Source of the DNA: Hyalella azteca
Taxonomy: Eukaryota > Arthropoda > Malacostraca > Amphipoda > Hyalellidae
DNA: 64,000 nucleotides
Reading direction: 5' to 3'
Assembly: GCF_000764305.2 (NCBI RefSeq)
Contig: NW_025938161.1
Span: 1-64,000, forward strand
The notes under the pieces were generated by a model, which did no database searches, was not told the origin of the DNA, and saw nothing but the letters and a program-made list of their open reading frames with translations. This document shows positions 1 through 9,989 of this stretch, one piece after another; position 1 is the first letter of the stretch; each line of letters opens with the position of its first letter. Position numbers and translations under genes: made by a program.

Positions 1-250
1 TCGTGGCCTCAGATACGTGTCTCGTGACCTCAGATACGTGTCTCGTGGCCTCGGATACGTGTTACGTGTCTCGTGGCCTCGGATACGTGTCTCGTAGCCT
101 CGGATACGTGTCTCGTGGCCTCGAATACGTGTCTCGTGGCCTCGAATACGTGTCTCGTGGCCTCGAATACGTGTCTCGTGGCCTCGAATACGTGTCTCGT
201 GGCCTCGGATACGTGTCTCGTGGCCTCGGATACGTGTCTCGTGGCCTCGC
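1..250. repeat. 21-bp tandem array at window start
   Basis: About twelve copies of a 21-bp unit (core cctcggatacgtgtctcgtgg) with few point variants. Because 21 is a multiple of three, the array leaves open frames on both strands; these are periodic and not genes. The array probably continues left of the window. Confidence 0.93.
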
Positions 251-497
251 AGAGTGTACGTAGGCCTTTCTTTGAGTACACGTAGAGGTGCTGGTGTGTC
301 CTCAACTGCCGGAACTGATCAAGCTGGTTGCCCACGCGGTCCAAGTTGTCCAGAATTGCCGAGTCAGCACCTAATTACATCAAAAAATTAACATTTAGTA
401 TCAAAGTGAACACAGAAAAATCGTCAACAGAGATCTTTTTAGGTGTGCTGCCAAAACGTGATTTTGTACGACTTTTAGAACGAACTCTTGAACAGGT

Positions 498-605
498 ACC
501 TAGTGTACCTACTTTGTCCAGGTACTGTACCTACTTTGTCCAGGTACTGTACCTACTTTGTCCAGGTACTGTACCTACTTTGTCCAGGTACTGTACCTAC
601 TTTGT
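498..605. repeat. 22-bp tandem array
   Basis: Five copies of a 22-bp unit with core tttgtccaggtactgtacc. The unit contains ccaggtac, the same octamer found at the 3' splice site of the ZDHHC6 C-terminal exon (9989) and in the large 29-bp array that follows. Confidence 0.9.
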
Positions 606-731
606 AAAATTAATATATTGCTCAAAACATATAAATTAGACTTTTTCAAAACCATATTTTCGAACAGTGAAACAGACCCGATGACCCAAGAGCTACTTAG
701 AACACATGACCTGTTGAGCATTAGAGGGGCC

Positions 732-883
732 CTCATGAGGGGCCCTCACAGGCCCCTCATGTCCCTCACAGAAACCTCATGGCCCTCACAGACACCTCAT
801 GTCCCTCACAGACACCTCATGGCCCTCACAGACACCTCATGTCCCTCACAGACACCTCATGTCCCTCACAGACACCTCATGTC
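732..883. repeat. 20-bp tandem array
   Basis: About seven copies of a 20-bp unit (tgtccctcacagacacctca, with t/g variants). It ends at a single N (884) that joins it directly to an unrelated 29-bp array, so the true length and neighbour are unknown. Confidence 0.9.
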
Positions 884-884
884 N

Positions 885-2756
885 ATGTACAGCCTGTACC
901 TGGACACAACAAAATGTACAGCCTGTACCTGGACACAACAAAATGTACAGCCTGTACCTGGACACAACAAAATGTACAGCCTGTACCTGGACACAACAAA
1001 ATGTACAGCCTGTACCTGGACACAACAAAATGTACAGCCTGTACCTGGACACAACAAAATGTACAGCCTGTACCTGGACACAACAAAATGTACAGCCTGT
1101 ACCTGGACACAACAAAATGTACAGCCTGTACCTGGACACAACAAAATGTACAGCCTGTACCTGGACACAACAAAATGTACAGCCTGTACCTGGACACAAC
1201 AAAATGTACAGCCTGTACCTGGACACAACAAAATGTACAGCCTGTACCTGGACACAACAAAATGTACAGCCTGTACCTGGACACAACAAAATGTACAGCC
1301 TGTACCTGGACACAACAAAATGTACAGCCTGTACCTGGACACAACAAAATGTACAGCCTGTACCTGGACACAACAAAATGTACAGCCTGTACCTGGACAC
1401 AACAAAATGTACAGCCTGTACCTGGACACAACAAAATGTACAGCCTGTACCTGGACACAACAAAATGTACAGCCTGTACCTGGACACAACAAAATGTACA
1501 GCCTGTACCTGGACACAACAAAATGTACAGCCTGTACCTGGACACAACAAAATGTACAGCCTGTACCTGGACACAACAAAATGTACAGCCTGTACCTGGA
1601 CACAACAAAATGTACAGCCTGTACCTGGACACAACAAAATGTACAGCCTGTACCTGGACACAACAAAATGTACAGCCTGTACCTGGACACAACAAAATGT
1701 ACAGCCTGTACCTGGACACAACAAAATGTACAGCCTGTACCTGGACACAACAAAATGTACAGCCTGTACCTGGACACAACAAAATGTACAGCCTGTACCT
1801 GGACACAACAAAATGTACAGCCTGTACCTGGACACAACAAAATGTACAGCCTGTACCTGGACACAACAAAATGTACAGCCTGTACCTGGACACAACAAAA
1901 TGTACAGCCTGTACCTGGACACAACAAAATGTACAGCCTGTACCTGGACACAACAAAATGTACAGCCTGTACCTGGACACAACAAAATGTACAGCCTGTA
2001 CCTGGACACAACAAAATGTACAGCCTGTACCTGGACACAACAAAATGTACAGCCTGTACCTGGACACAACAAAATGTACAGCCTGTACCTGGACACAACA
2101 AAATGTACAGCCTGTACCTGGACACAACAAAATGTACAGCCTGTACCTGGACACAACAAAATGTACAGCCTGTACCTGGACACAACAAAATGTACAGCCT
2201 GTACCTGGACACAACAAAATGTACAGCCTGTACCTGGACACAACAAAATGTACAGCCTGTACCTGGACACAACAAAATGTACAGCCTGTACCTGGACACA
2301 ACAAAATGTACAGCCTGTACCTGGACACAACAAAATGTACAGCCTGTACCTGGACACAACAAAATGTACAGCCTGTACCTGGACACAACAAAATGTACAG
2401 CCTGTACCTGGACACAACAAAATGTACAGCCTGTACCTGGACACAACAAAATGTACAGCCTGTACCTGGACACAACAAAATGTACAGCCTGTACCTGGAC
2501 ACAACAAAATGTACAGCCTGTACCTGGACACAACAAAATGTACAGCCTGTACCTGGACACAACAAAATGTACAGCCTGTACCTGGACACAACAAAATGTA
2601 CAGCCTGTACCTGGACACAACAAAATGTACAGCCTGTACCTGGACACAACAAAATGTACAGCCTGTACCTGGACACAACAAAATGTACAGCCAGTACCTG
2701 GACACAACAAAATGTACAGCCAGTACCTGGACACAACAAAATGTACAGCCAGTACA
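885..2756. repeat. 29-bp satellite, about 64 copies
   Basis: Near-perfect head-to-tail 29-bp units. All three frames are open on both strands because the unit has no stop in any register; the proteins of over 600 residues that result are purely periodic and are not called as genes. The last three units (about 2690-2756) differ by one base and, read on the minus strand, contain ccaggtactggctgtac. That matches all 17 bases across the intron-exon junction of the ZDHHC6 C-terminal exon at 9978-9994. Confidence 0.95.
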
Positions 2757-2931
2757 TTTTCTACTATTATGTCCAAAATAATATAATAAATAATTATGTC
2801 TGATTATATGTTCAAAATGCCTGAGGTAAAAAAGCTCATAGGGAAGCTTGAGTCTAGATTAACTAAATGGAGGGCACAGCGAAATATTTAAACCACTTAC
2901 CTAGTCAGGCTGAACTGGATGAGGTACATCT

Positions 2932-3169
2932 GGGGCCGTATTATCAAAACTTCGTAAGTACGCAAAATCGACTTACGAGTGGCGTTGCTATGACAACGTA
3001 GTACTAGCGGTGGTATTATAGAAACATTTGAGCGGGAAAAAAATTTAGGCTTTTAGCTAAGACTTGCGTACGAAAGTTTTGATAATGCCAAAATTAGGGT
3101 GTATTTACATACCACAGAACTTTTTTGTCGTAAGTACAAAAAGTTACGAAGTTTTGATAATACGACCCC
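2932..3169. mobile_element. 238-bp MITE-like element with 26-bp inverted termini
   Basis: The left end starts GGGGCCGTATTATCAAAACT and the right end, reverse-complemented, starts GGGGTCGTATTATCAAAACT. The termini agree at 25 of 26 positions, then continue with similar subterminal sequence. A third, internal copy of the terminal motif lies near 3068-3087. There is no coding capacity and I cannot define a target-site duplication. It looks like a non-autonomous DNA transposon of unassigned superfamily. Confidence 0.72.
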
Positions 3170-3194
3170 TGGTCCATGAAGTTATTGCCGGTGA

Positions 3195-3297
3195 AGGAAC
3201 AGTAGAATTGGTACCTCAGCAGTACCAGCACCAAATTCTGCCAAACCAAAGGAACAGTAGAATTGGTATCACAGCAGCACCAGCACCAAATTCTGCC
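3195..3297. repeat. 56-bp direct duplication
   Basis: Two adjacent copies of a 56-bp segment beginning ggaacagtagaattggta and differing at a few positions. The 91-codon open frame across it shows no recognisable domain. Confidence 0.75.
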
Positions 3298-3454
3298 AGC
3301 AGTACACAGTTGTTACTCTCGGTGGTAACATGGTCGTAACAATGAACAAATACTCTATAAATACTCTATAAATACTCTAACAAATCTCTAACAAATACTC
3401 CATAAATCGAACCCAAGAAGGATTGAGACATTGTGGTTCCCGATGTTTGCGAAG

Positions 3455-3520
3455 CAACCCGCCTATTGAGGACGACGAAGGCGGCGCATCAGCATGACCT
3501 AGGACAGTTACGTCTAAAAC
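3455..3520. repeat. Dispersed repeat fragment shared with 10225-10285
   Basis: The stretch ggacgacgaaggcgg followed by catcag and tgacc recurs at 10225-10285 with small differences. It is probably an old interspersed element. Between 3298 and 3662 I see nothing else but short AT-rich repeats. Confidence 0.5.
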
Positions 3521-3662
3521 TTGTGCTAAATTTATCAGGTTTGTGCAATCTAGGATAAAATTAAATCAAGTTATTTACGTGCATGTGATATCTCCGGTAA
3601 ACTGTTTACGACTCGCCAATAGCAGATTACTTTAAAAAATAATACCGCTGTGAAATACTTCG

Positions 3663-4789
3663 ATGGATTATGCTGGAGGTGGATTATGCTGGATAAATGC
3701 TGGAGGTGGATTATGCTGGAGGTGGATTATGCTGGATAAATGCTGGAGGTGGATTATGCTGGATAAATGCTGGAGGTGGATTATGCTGGATAAATGCTGG
3801 AGGTGGATTATGCTGGATAAATGCTGGAGGTGGATTATGCTGGAGGAATGCTGGAGGTGGATTATGCTGGAGGTGGATTATGCTGGATAAATGCTGGAGG
3901 TGGATTATGCTGGATAAATGCTGGAGGTGGATTATGCTGGATAAATGCTGGAGGTGGATTATGCTGGATAAATGCTGGAGGTGGATTATGCTGGATAAAT
4001 GCTGGAGGTGGATTATGCTGGATAAATGCTGGAGGTGGATTATGCTGGATAAATGCTGGAGGTGGATTATGCTGGATAAATGCTGGAGGTGGATTATGCT
4101 GGATAAATGCTGGAGGTGGATTATGCTGGATAAATGCTGGAGGTGGATTATGCTGGATAAATGCTGGAGGTGGATTATGCTGGATAAATGCTGGAGGTGG
4201 ATTATGCTGGATAAATGCTGGAGGTGGATTATGCTGGATAAATGCTGGAGGTGGATTATGCTGGATAAATGCTGGAGGTGGATTATGCTGGATAAATGCT
4301 GGAGGTGGATTATGCTGGATAAATGCTGGAGGTGGATTATGCTGGATAAATGCTGGAGGTGGATTATGCTGGATAAATGCTGGAGGTGGATTATGCTGGA
4401 TAAATGCTGGAGGTGGATTATGCTGGATAAATGCTGGAGGTGGATTATGCTGGATAAATGCTGGAGGTGGATTATGCTGGATAAATGCTGGAGGTGGATT
4501 ATGCTGGATAAATGCTGGAGGTGGATTATGCTGGATAAATGCTGGAGGTGGATTATGCTGGATAAATGCTGGAGGTGGATTATGCTGGATAAATGCTGGA
4601 GGTGGATTATGCTGGATAAATGCTGGAGGTGGATTATGCTGGATAAATGCTGGAGGTGGATTATGCTGGATAAATGCTGGAGGTGGATTATGCTGGATAA
4701 ATGCTGGAGGTGGATTATGCTGGATAAATGCTGGAGGTGGATTATGCTGGATAAATGCTGGAGGTGGATTATGCTGGATAAATGCTGGA
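3663..4789. repeat. 27-bp satellite, about 41 copies
   Basis: Units of 27 bp (core tggataaatgctggaggtgg) with a few 18-bp partial units near the left end. Frames are open on both strands because the unit is a multiple of three and stop-free in several registers; no gene is called. It ends at a single N (4790). Confidence 0.95.
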
Positions 4790-4790
4790 N

Positions 4791-5009
4791 ACTCAGACGA
4801 GCGTGACACGAACTCAGACGAGCGTGACACGAACTCAGACGAGCGTGACACGAACTCAGACGAGCGTGACACGAACTCAGAAGAGCGTGACACGAACTCA
4901 GACGAGCGTGACACGAACTCAGAAGAGCGTGACACGAACTCAGACGAGCGAGACACGAACGCTGACCAGCGTGACACGAACGCTGACCAGCGTGACACGA
5001 ACTCAGGCG
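4791..5009. repeat. 21-bp tandem array
   Basis: About ten copies of a 21-bp unit (core actcagacgagcgtgacacg), with actcagaag and gctgaccag variants toward the right end. It abuts the 27-bp satellite through one N. Confidence 0.92.
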
Positions 5010-5422
5010 AGTTCGTGTCACGCTGTCACTCAGACAATTTCCTGCCCTAATGCTTCATCATCAACATGGATTGCCAAATTCTATGGATTGCCGAGTTCTC
5101 ACAGAAAGACCGATTTAGCCTGTTGAATATTCGCATTAAAATTGCCAAGTGGTTACCAGCAAACATGCCGCGATGGTAGATTTAATGCTTGGAACGCAGC
5201 ACGTTAGGTAAAACTCTTCTGAGTCTAGAAAAGCTACTGAACGTATCCATTTAGTACGGCAGGTCTATACATGTTCTTACTGGGAAAACGGGCCAAATTT
5301 CTTCGTTTCACATCAAATAGTTTTAAAATATATAACGCATTGTTGATTGTCACGTGGCTTACTATACAACTCATGGAGTAAAGCGAGACTCCGCCAAGAT
5401 TCAGCCCAACAACATGAGATAA

Positions 5423-6339
5423 AAATAACCGAGTAGAGTTATAACTCACCGAGTAATGTGAGGCTTTTCTCCATGAGTTTATAAGCGAGTAGAGGTATAA
5501 CTCACCGAGTAATGTGAGGCTCTTCTCCATGAGTTTATAAGCGAGTAGAGGTATAACTCACCGAGTAATGTGAGGCTCTTCTCCATGAGTTTATAAGCGA
5601 GTAGAGGTATAACTCACCGAGTAATGTGAGGCTCTTCTCCATGAGTTTATAAGCGAGTAGAGGTATAACTCACCGAGTAATGTGAGGCTCTTCTCCATGA
5701 GTTTATAAGCGAGTAGAGGTATAACTCACCGAGTAATGTGAGGCTCTTCTCCATGAGTTTATAAGCGAGTAGAGGTATAACTCACCGAGTAATGTGAGGC
5801 TCTTCTCCATGAGTTTATAAGCGAGTAGAGGTATAACTCACCGAGTAATGTGAGGCTCTTCTCCATGAGTTTATAAGCGAGTAGAGGTATAACTCACCGA
5901 GTAATGTGAGGCTCTTCTCCATGAGTTTATAAGCGAGTAGAGGTATAACTCACCGAGTAATGTGAGGCTCTTCTCCATGAGTTTATAAGCGAGTAGAGGT
6001 ATAACTCACCGAGTAATGTGAGGCTCTTCTCCATGAGTTTATAAGCGAGTAGAGGTATAACTCACCGAGTAATGTGAGGCTCTTCTCCATGAGTTTATAA
6101 GCGAGTAGAGGTATAACTCACCGAGTAATGTGAGGCTCTTCTCCATGAGTTTATAAGCGAGTAGAGGTATAACTCACCGAGTAATGTGAGGCTCTTCTCC
6201 ATGAGTTTATAAGCGAGTAGAGGTATAACTCACCGAGTAATGTGAGGCTCTTCTCCATGAGTTTATAAGCGAGTAGAGGTATAACTCACCGAGTAATGTG
6301 AGGCTCTTCTCCATGAGTTTATAAGCGAGTAGAGGTATA
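5423..6339. repeat. 56-bp tandem array, about 16 copies
   Basis: Almost identical 56-bp units. On the minus strand each unit contains a strong 5' splice-site-like sequence (ctcg|gtgagttata) preceded by a short open frame starting ATGGAGAAGAGC. It stops at a single N (6340) next to the exon-bearing segment at 6373. Confidence 0.93.
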
Positions 6340-6372
6340 NTCCCTCACAAGCCTCCCCCTCACAAGCCTCAC

Positions 6373-7065
6373 AGGATGGTACTGCTTGAGCAGGGTGTGC
6401 ATCTGTTCGACCTCCTCGCTGGTGAGCGTCTTCAGGATGTGCATCTTGTCACTGGTGATGAAGAAATATTAACTCAATATTAATATTACTCAATAATAAT
6501 ATAATAATATTAAATTAATTAACTGAAAATAATTAATTAATTAATAATTAACAGTCGCTGGTGATGAAGAAGCTGGCGTCTCCACGGACACTGGCTGTGA
6601 CCTGAACAATTAGACAAATTAATAACTAAATAAAAAGTTCCTACTATCTTTAGAGGAAACATTTCAGAGTCCAGCTTTTGGAGCAGGACTCCACTTTGGA
6701 AGAAAAGGTTTTGGAGTTCAACATTTGGAGCTGGACTCCGAAACGTTTTCTTTAAAAGATAGTATGAATTTTTGTGGAGTTTTCTTTGCTTTCAAGTTTT
6801 TAGTGAATTTACAATTCAAGCAAATGAGTGACATTATTAATTCATAATTAATACATGTATGCATCTATGTAGTCTCTGCTACACTGAAATAAAAAGTAAA
6901 TTTATTCTAAATATCATGAAAATTTCAACCTCCTGCACCTGTAGTCTCTGCTACACTGAAATAAAAAAGTGAATTTATTCTAAATTTCATGAAAATTTCA
7001 ACCTCCGTCACCCGTAGTCTCTGCTGCACCTCAATTGTTGGTGCGGTTGGAGGCCGCCAGAGTTC
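6373..7065 (-). CDS. Exons of an unidentified gene (two or three pieces)
   Basis: Three stretches on the minus strand read as conserved-looking protein and agree in phase. The first, 7065-7003, gives 21 codons ending in RLRVTE before a donor gttgaa. The second, 6601-6554, follows an acceptor ttgttcag and reads VTASVRGDASFFITSD. The third, 6465-6373, repeats FFITSD and continues KMHILKTLTSEEVEQ before ending at a donor gtgagg. The second and third are separated by an 88-bp AT-rich stretch flanked by an 18-bp direct repeat (the FFITSD codons). No canonical intron fits that gap in frame, so the exon appears interrupted or partly duplicated. I do not recognise the family. The Penelope-like remnant at 6640-6838 lies in the presumed intron. 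Confidence 0.55.
6640..6838 (+). mobile_element. Penelope-like element terminal-repeat remnant
   Basis: The sequence from ggagctggactccgaaacg (6733 onward) through gaatttttgtgga to aagcaaatgagtgacatta matches, in order, the inverted terminal segment of the Penelope-like element at 59263-60910. A degenerate inverted copy of its left part lies at 6643-6690, giving a hairpin. No coding sequence remains. Confidence 0.6.
6868..7020 (-). repeat. About 72-bp duplication containing an exon end and intron start
   Basis: Two full copies and one partial copy of a unit that, on the minus strand, runs from an acceptor-like ttatttcag through agcagagactac and ggag to a donor-like gttgaaattttcat. The partial copy at the right is the real exon end (QRLRVTE) of the gene described at 6373-7065. 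Confidence 0.65.
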
Positions 7066-7189
7066 ACTCATCACACCAGATCTCTGCTAATATCAAACCA
7101 AAACAAAAAATTCCTGATATGGCGCTAATATTACACTATAATAAGATATTCCTGTAAGATATTCATAATATTATTCAATATTATTCAGC

Positions 7190-7405
7190 AGGAAATTGTA
7201 GCAGAAGTCAAGACCTGAGAAATATCCAGCCCAGGAGGTCTCGAACTCACAACTCACTGCTACAATTCTGCTGTGCTTAACCGCCCGGCCTCCTTGCCGA
7301 TTCTGACCACTGACCAGAAACTGGCGCACAGAGCTGGGATCGAACCCGCGCCTCTCTGCTCCAGTCATGGCACTCTGAACTTTAACCACTAGGCCACCCT
7401 GCCTG
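7190..7405 (-). mobile_element. tRNA-derived SINE copy
   Basis: Reverse-complement copy of the SINE best preserved at 53588-53824. Box A-like (tggcctagtgg) and box B (gggttcgatccc) sequences, both read on the minus strand, are recognisable. It has small indels relative to the reference copy. Confidence 0.8.
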
Positions 7406-7727
7406 AATTGAAAACTTAATTAACCTCCCTTAATTGAAAACTAAGAAATGTAAAAAAACGGTAATAATTCCTATCGCAGGGTATTGATAACTACTTTATT
7501 CCAAAATTCAATCAAATCCATTCAGTATAGAAGGCTTTTGAGTGGTTAGGTTGAGCGTGTTAGTTAGGTTTTGAGTTTGAGTCCGCAGGCGTGCTCCCAG
7601 ACGGGTCCGGAGAAGTGTCGATTCGTTCTATGAAGTCAAGTGCTTAAAACCATAGCGCCGGATATCAACAGCCATCAGCCAATGCTTGAACATGCCCGAG
7701 TTAATCATGGCCATACTACATCTGGCC

Positions 7728-7930
7728 TAACCTCTTCCGGCTTAACTGCATCTGGCCTAACCTCTTCCGGCTTGACTGCATCTGGCCTAACCTATTCTGG
7801 CTTAACTGCATCTGGCCAAACCTCTTCCGGCTTAACTGCATCTGGCCTAACCTCTTCCGGCTTAACTGCATCTGGCCTAACCTCTTCTGGCTTAACTGCA
7901 TCTGGCCTAACCTCTTCCGGCTTAACTGGG
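7728..7930. repeat. 30-bp tandem array
   Basis: About seven copies of a 30-bp unit (core catctggcctaacctcttcc) that leave an open frame on the plus strand with a ten-residue period. It lies immediately upstream of a SINE copy. Not considered coding. Confidence 0.85.
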
Positions 7931-7952
7931 GTCAGGGTGGCCTTAACACTGG

Positions 7953-8125
7953 GCAGGGTGGCCCAGTGGTTAAAGTTCAGAGTACCAAGATTGGAGCAGT
8001 GAGGTGCGGGTTCGATCCCAGCTCTGTTCGCCAGTTTCTGGTCAGAATTGGCAATCAGGCCGGGCGGTTAAGTGAAGAAAATTTGAAGCAGTGAGTTGGG
8101 AGGTCAAGCCCGCGACATACTGTGG
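7953..8125 (+). mobile_element. tRNA-derived SINE copy, 3'-truncated
   Basis: Begins gcagggtggcccagtgg with intact box A (tggcccagtgg) and box B (ggttcgatccc). It continues into the second tRNA-like segment, then diverges before the usual tail. The following 500 bp (8126-8658) contain short motifs shared with 7728-7930 and no gene that I can support. Confidence 0.8.
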
Positions 8126-8658
8126 ATGGGGGCGCAGCCGTAGACGGCAGGCCACAAATTTTACTCTTATATAAGCCCTGAAGCCAACGCTTAGCTTCAC
8201 CATGCATTAACTTTACTCAGCCTCAGATAGAAGCCGCAGACTACGCTTGAATCCCGTAATCCAGACAAGCGACACACTGCCGAAAGATAATAGCGCCATA
8301 GGTCTTCAGCCAATGCTTAAGCATGCTCGCTCATAAGCAGGCAGTTCCCCATCCTGCTGTACCTACTCCGGCCTAACCTCTTCTGGCCTAACCTATTCAC
8401 GCTGTCCCGCCTCACAACCTTCTTTCAGCCAATGACTGGCTCTATACCAGCACAATTGGACCGCCTTTCTAACTTCTTGCAGCCAATGAGGTTAGGTAAG
8501 GTCCGCTCAGGTTGGTTTTGGGTGAAGGAAGGTTGAAGCTGGACGGCTCCCAACTTTGAGAGTGAGACCTCCAAAATAAGGACATATTACAACGAAAGAA
8601 GGGGGAGACTGTGCAGGATTCCCCCATTTAATAACCGAGCCGCGGCCAGAGTACAGAC

Positions 8659-8696
8659 CTGTCTCTTATACACATCTAGATGTGTATAAGAGACAG
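8659..8696. other. Nextera mate-pair junction adapter (artefact)
   Basis: The 38 bases are CTGTCTCTTATACACATCT followed at once by AGATGTGTATAAGAGACAG. These are two Tn5 mosaic ends head to head, exactly the circularisation junction of Nextera mate-pair libraries. This is untrimmed synthetic sequence; the flanks need not be adjacent in the genome. Confidence 0.97.
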
Positions 8697-8790
8697 ATCT
8701 ACACCTGTGCAGTGACGCAGTGAGTGATCTACACCTGTGCAGTGACGCAGTGAGTGATCTACACCTGTGCAGTGACGCAGTGAGTGATCT
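8697..8790. repeat. 30-bp array beside the adapter
   Basis: Three copies of a 30-bp unit containing ctgtgcagtgacgcagtgag. The same array recurs at 10811-10910 next to a second adapter. The two pieces were probably one array before the false join. Confidence 0.88.
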
Positions 8791-9373
8791 GTATTAATAA
8801 TGTCCATTATTTACGTACGTGTACTATTGGCTCATTAATTCCATTAACTAATTGTCTTCCATTATTAACTGTTAGCCACAGCAGCCATTAGCCCTGCCTT
8901 GTGTAGGGTTAAGTCAAGATCCTAAATCCTAACCATAATCATAATAAACTCTAAGGTATTATATATAAATAAAATAACGAATCATTGATATTCACTATAT
9001 ATATAAAAGTCAAAAAATTATTGAAAAACAGAAATAGACTTTATTACTTCCGACTTTTGGCGAATTTCAGCCTCGTTAAGACTATTCCATTCAGCCTTCA
9101 TTAAAAATGTATAGAAAAAAGAATAAAATAAGTTTTTAATTATGCCTTAAATGAAAACAATAAATTTCGCAGGCCAAGTCCAGGAAAATGTACAACAGAA
9201 ATCCGTAATAAAAATATTCAAGAACAACGGCAAAGTCTTACAAAAAATTAATAAATAATAATAATCGAAATAAATCTGCATAATAAAGCTTGAAGATAAA
9301 TGAAAGGCTAGCACCCATACTGAAATACTGCAGTGCACTAAAACCATACCTAAATAATTTTATTATCTTCACA

Positions 9374-9989
9374 TCAATGTTTACGTTTCCTAACCCCAGT
9401 TGTTCTGATATCTTCATCATTTTCAGAAATTTCTAAGGGGTCCTCATTTTGAGCTTGTTTTTGCGGCAGAATTTGGTCCGTTTTTTCGTTCCTCGAACTT
9501 TCAAAAACGCGGAATTCTTCATCGAACATTCGGCCTTCCGCATTTCCTGAGCTGTGCTTCCCATCCGAATTTTTCCGCCTGAAAAAATGTCCAATTCCTT
9601 GCAGATTTTCCACAATTCGGGGGTTATTTTCTTCCATATTTGCCTTGCCTTCATTACAAACACAAGTTAAACCATCAAAATTCTCTGCTTCATCAAAATT
9701 CTCTGCTTCATCAAAATTCTCTGCTTCATCAAAATTCTCTGCTTCATCAAAATTCTCTGCTTCATCAAAATTCTCGTCTCCGCGGCGCAGAAATTTCTCT
9801 TGGTCCGCTTTCCTCAGCACCGCAAGATCCTCGTCCGGTACATCGTCCCGTTGCCGTTGCCGGTACGTGTGCTCCAGTAACGGTACCACGCAGTGCCGGG
9901 GGAACCACCCGCGGTGCCGGACACGCTTCTTGCCACTACCGTTTCCGGTACCGCTGTACCGGGGCTGACAGTCACCGTACAGCCAGTAC
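9374..9989 (-). CDS. ZDHHC6: ZDHHC6 exon: end of SH3 region and C-terminal tail
   Basis: Acceptor tttctttccag, then one base completing the Lys codon of the SH3 exon, then [13 protein letters not shown] and RGWFPRHC, both diagnostic for ZDHHC6 (the human protein has YWLYGD and RGWFPRKC here). About 204 codons to the stop. The tail is longer than in vertebrates and contains six ENFDEA-type repeats, then a charged, low-complexity stretch. It ends KRKH, a dibasic C-terminus comparable to the KKNR that ends human ZDHHC6 and may serve ER retrieval. The exon sits between two adapter sequences (8659 and 10911), so its distance from the rest of the gene is uncertain. Confidence 0.87.

Noticed and set aside
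558..2803. Open frames of 600-740 codons on both strands
   Set aside because: They are the same 29-bp unit read in every register, interrupted by an N, with no start context or splice signals. Stop-free satellite, not a gene.
3697..5050. Open frames of 370-440 codons across the 27-bp and 21-bp arrays
   Set aside because: Purely periodic and crossing an N between two unrelated arrays.
1..6339. CRISPR array
   Set aside because: Repeats are head to tail without unique spacers, and the DNA is eukaryotic.
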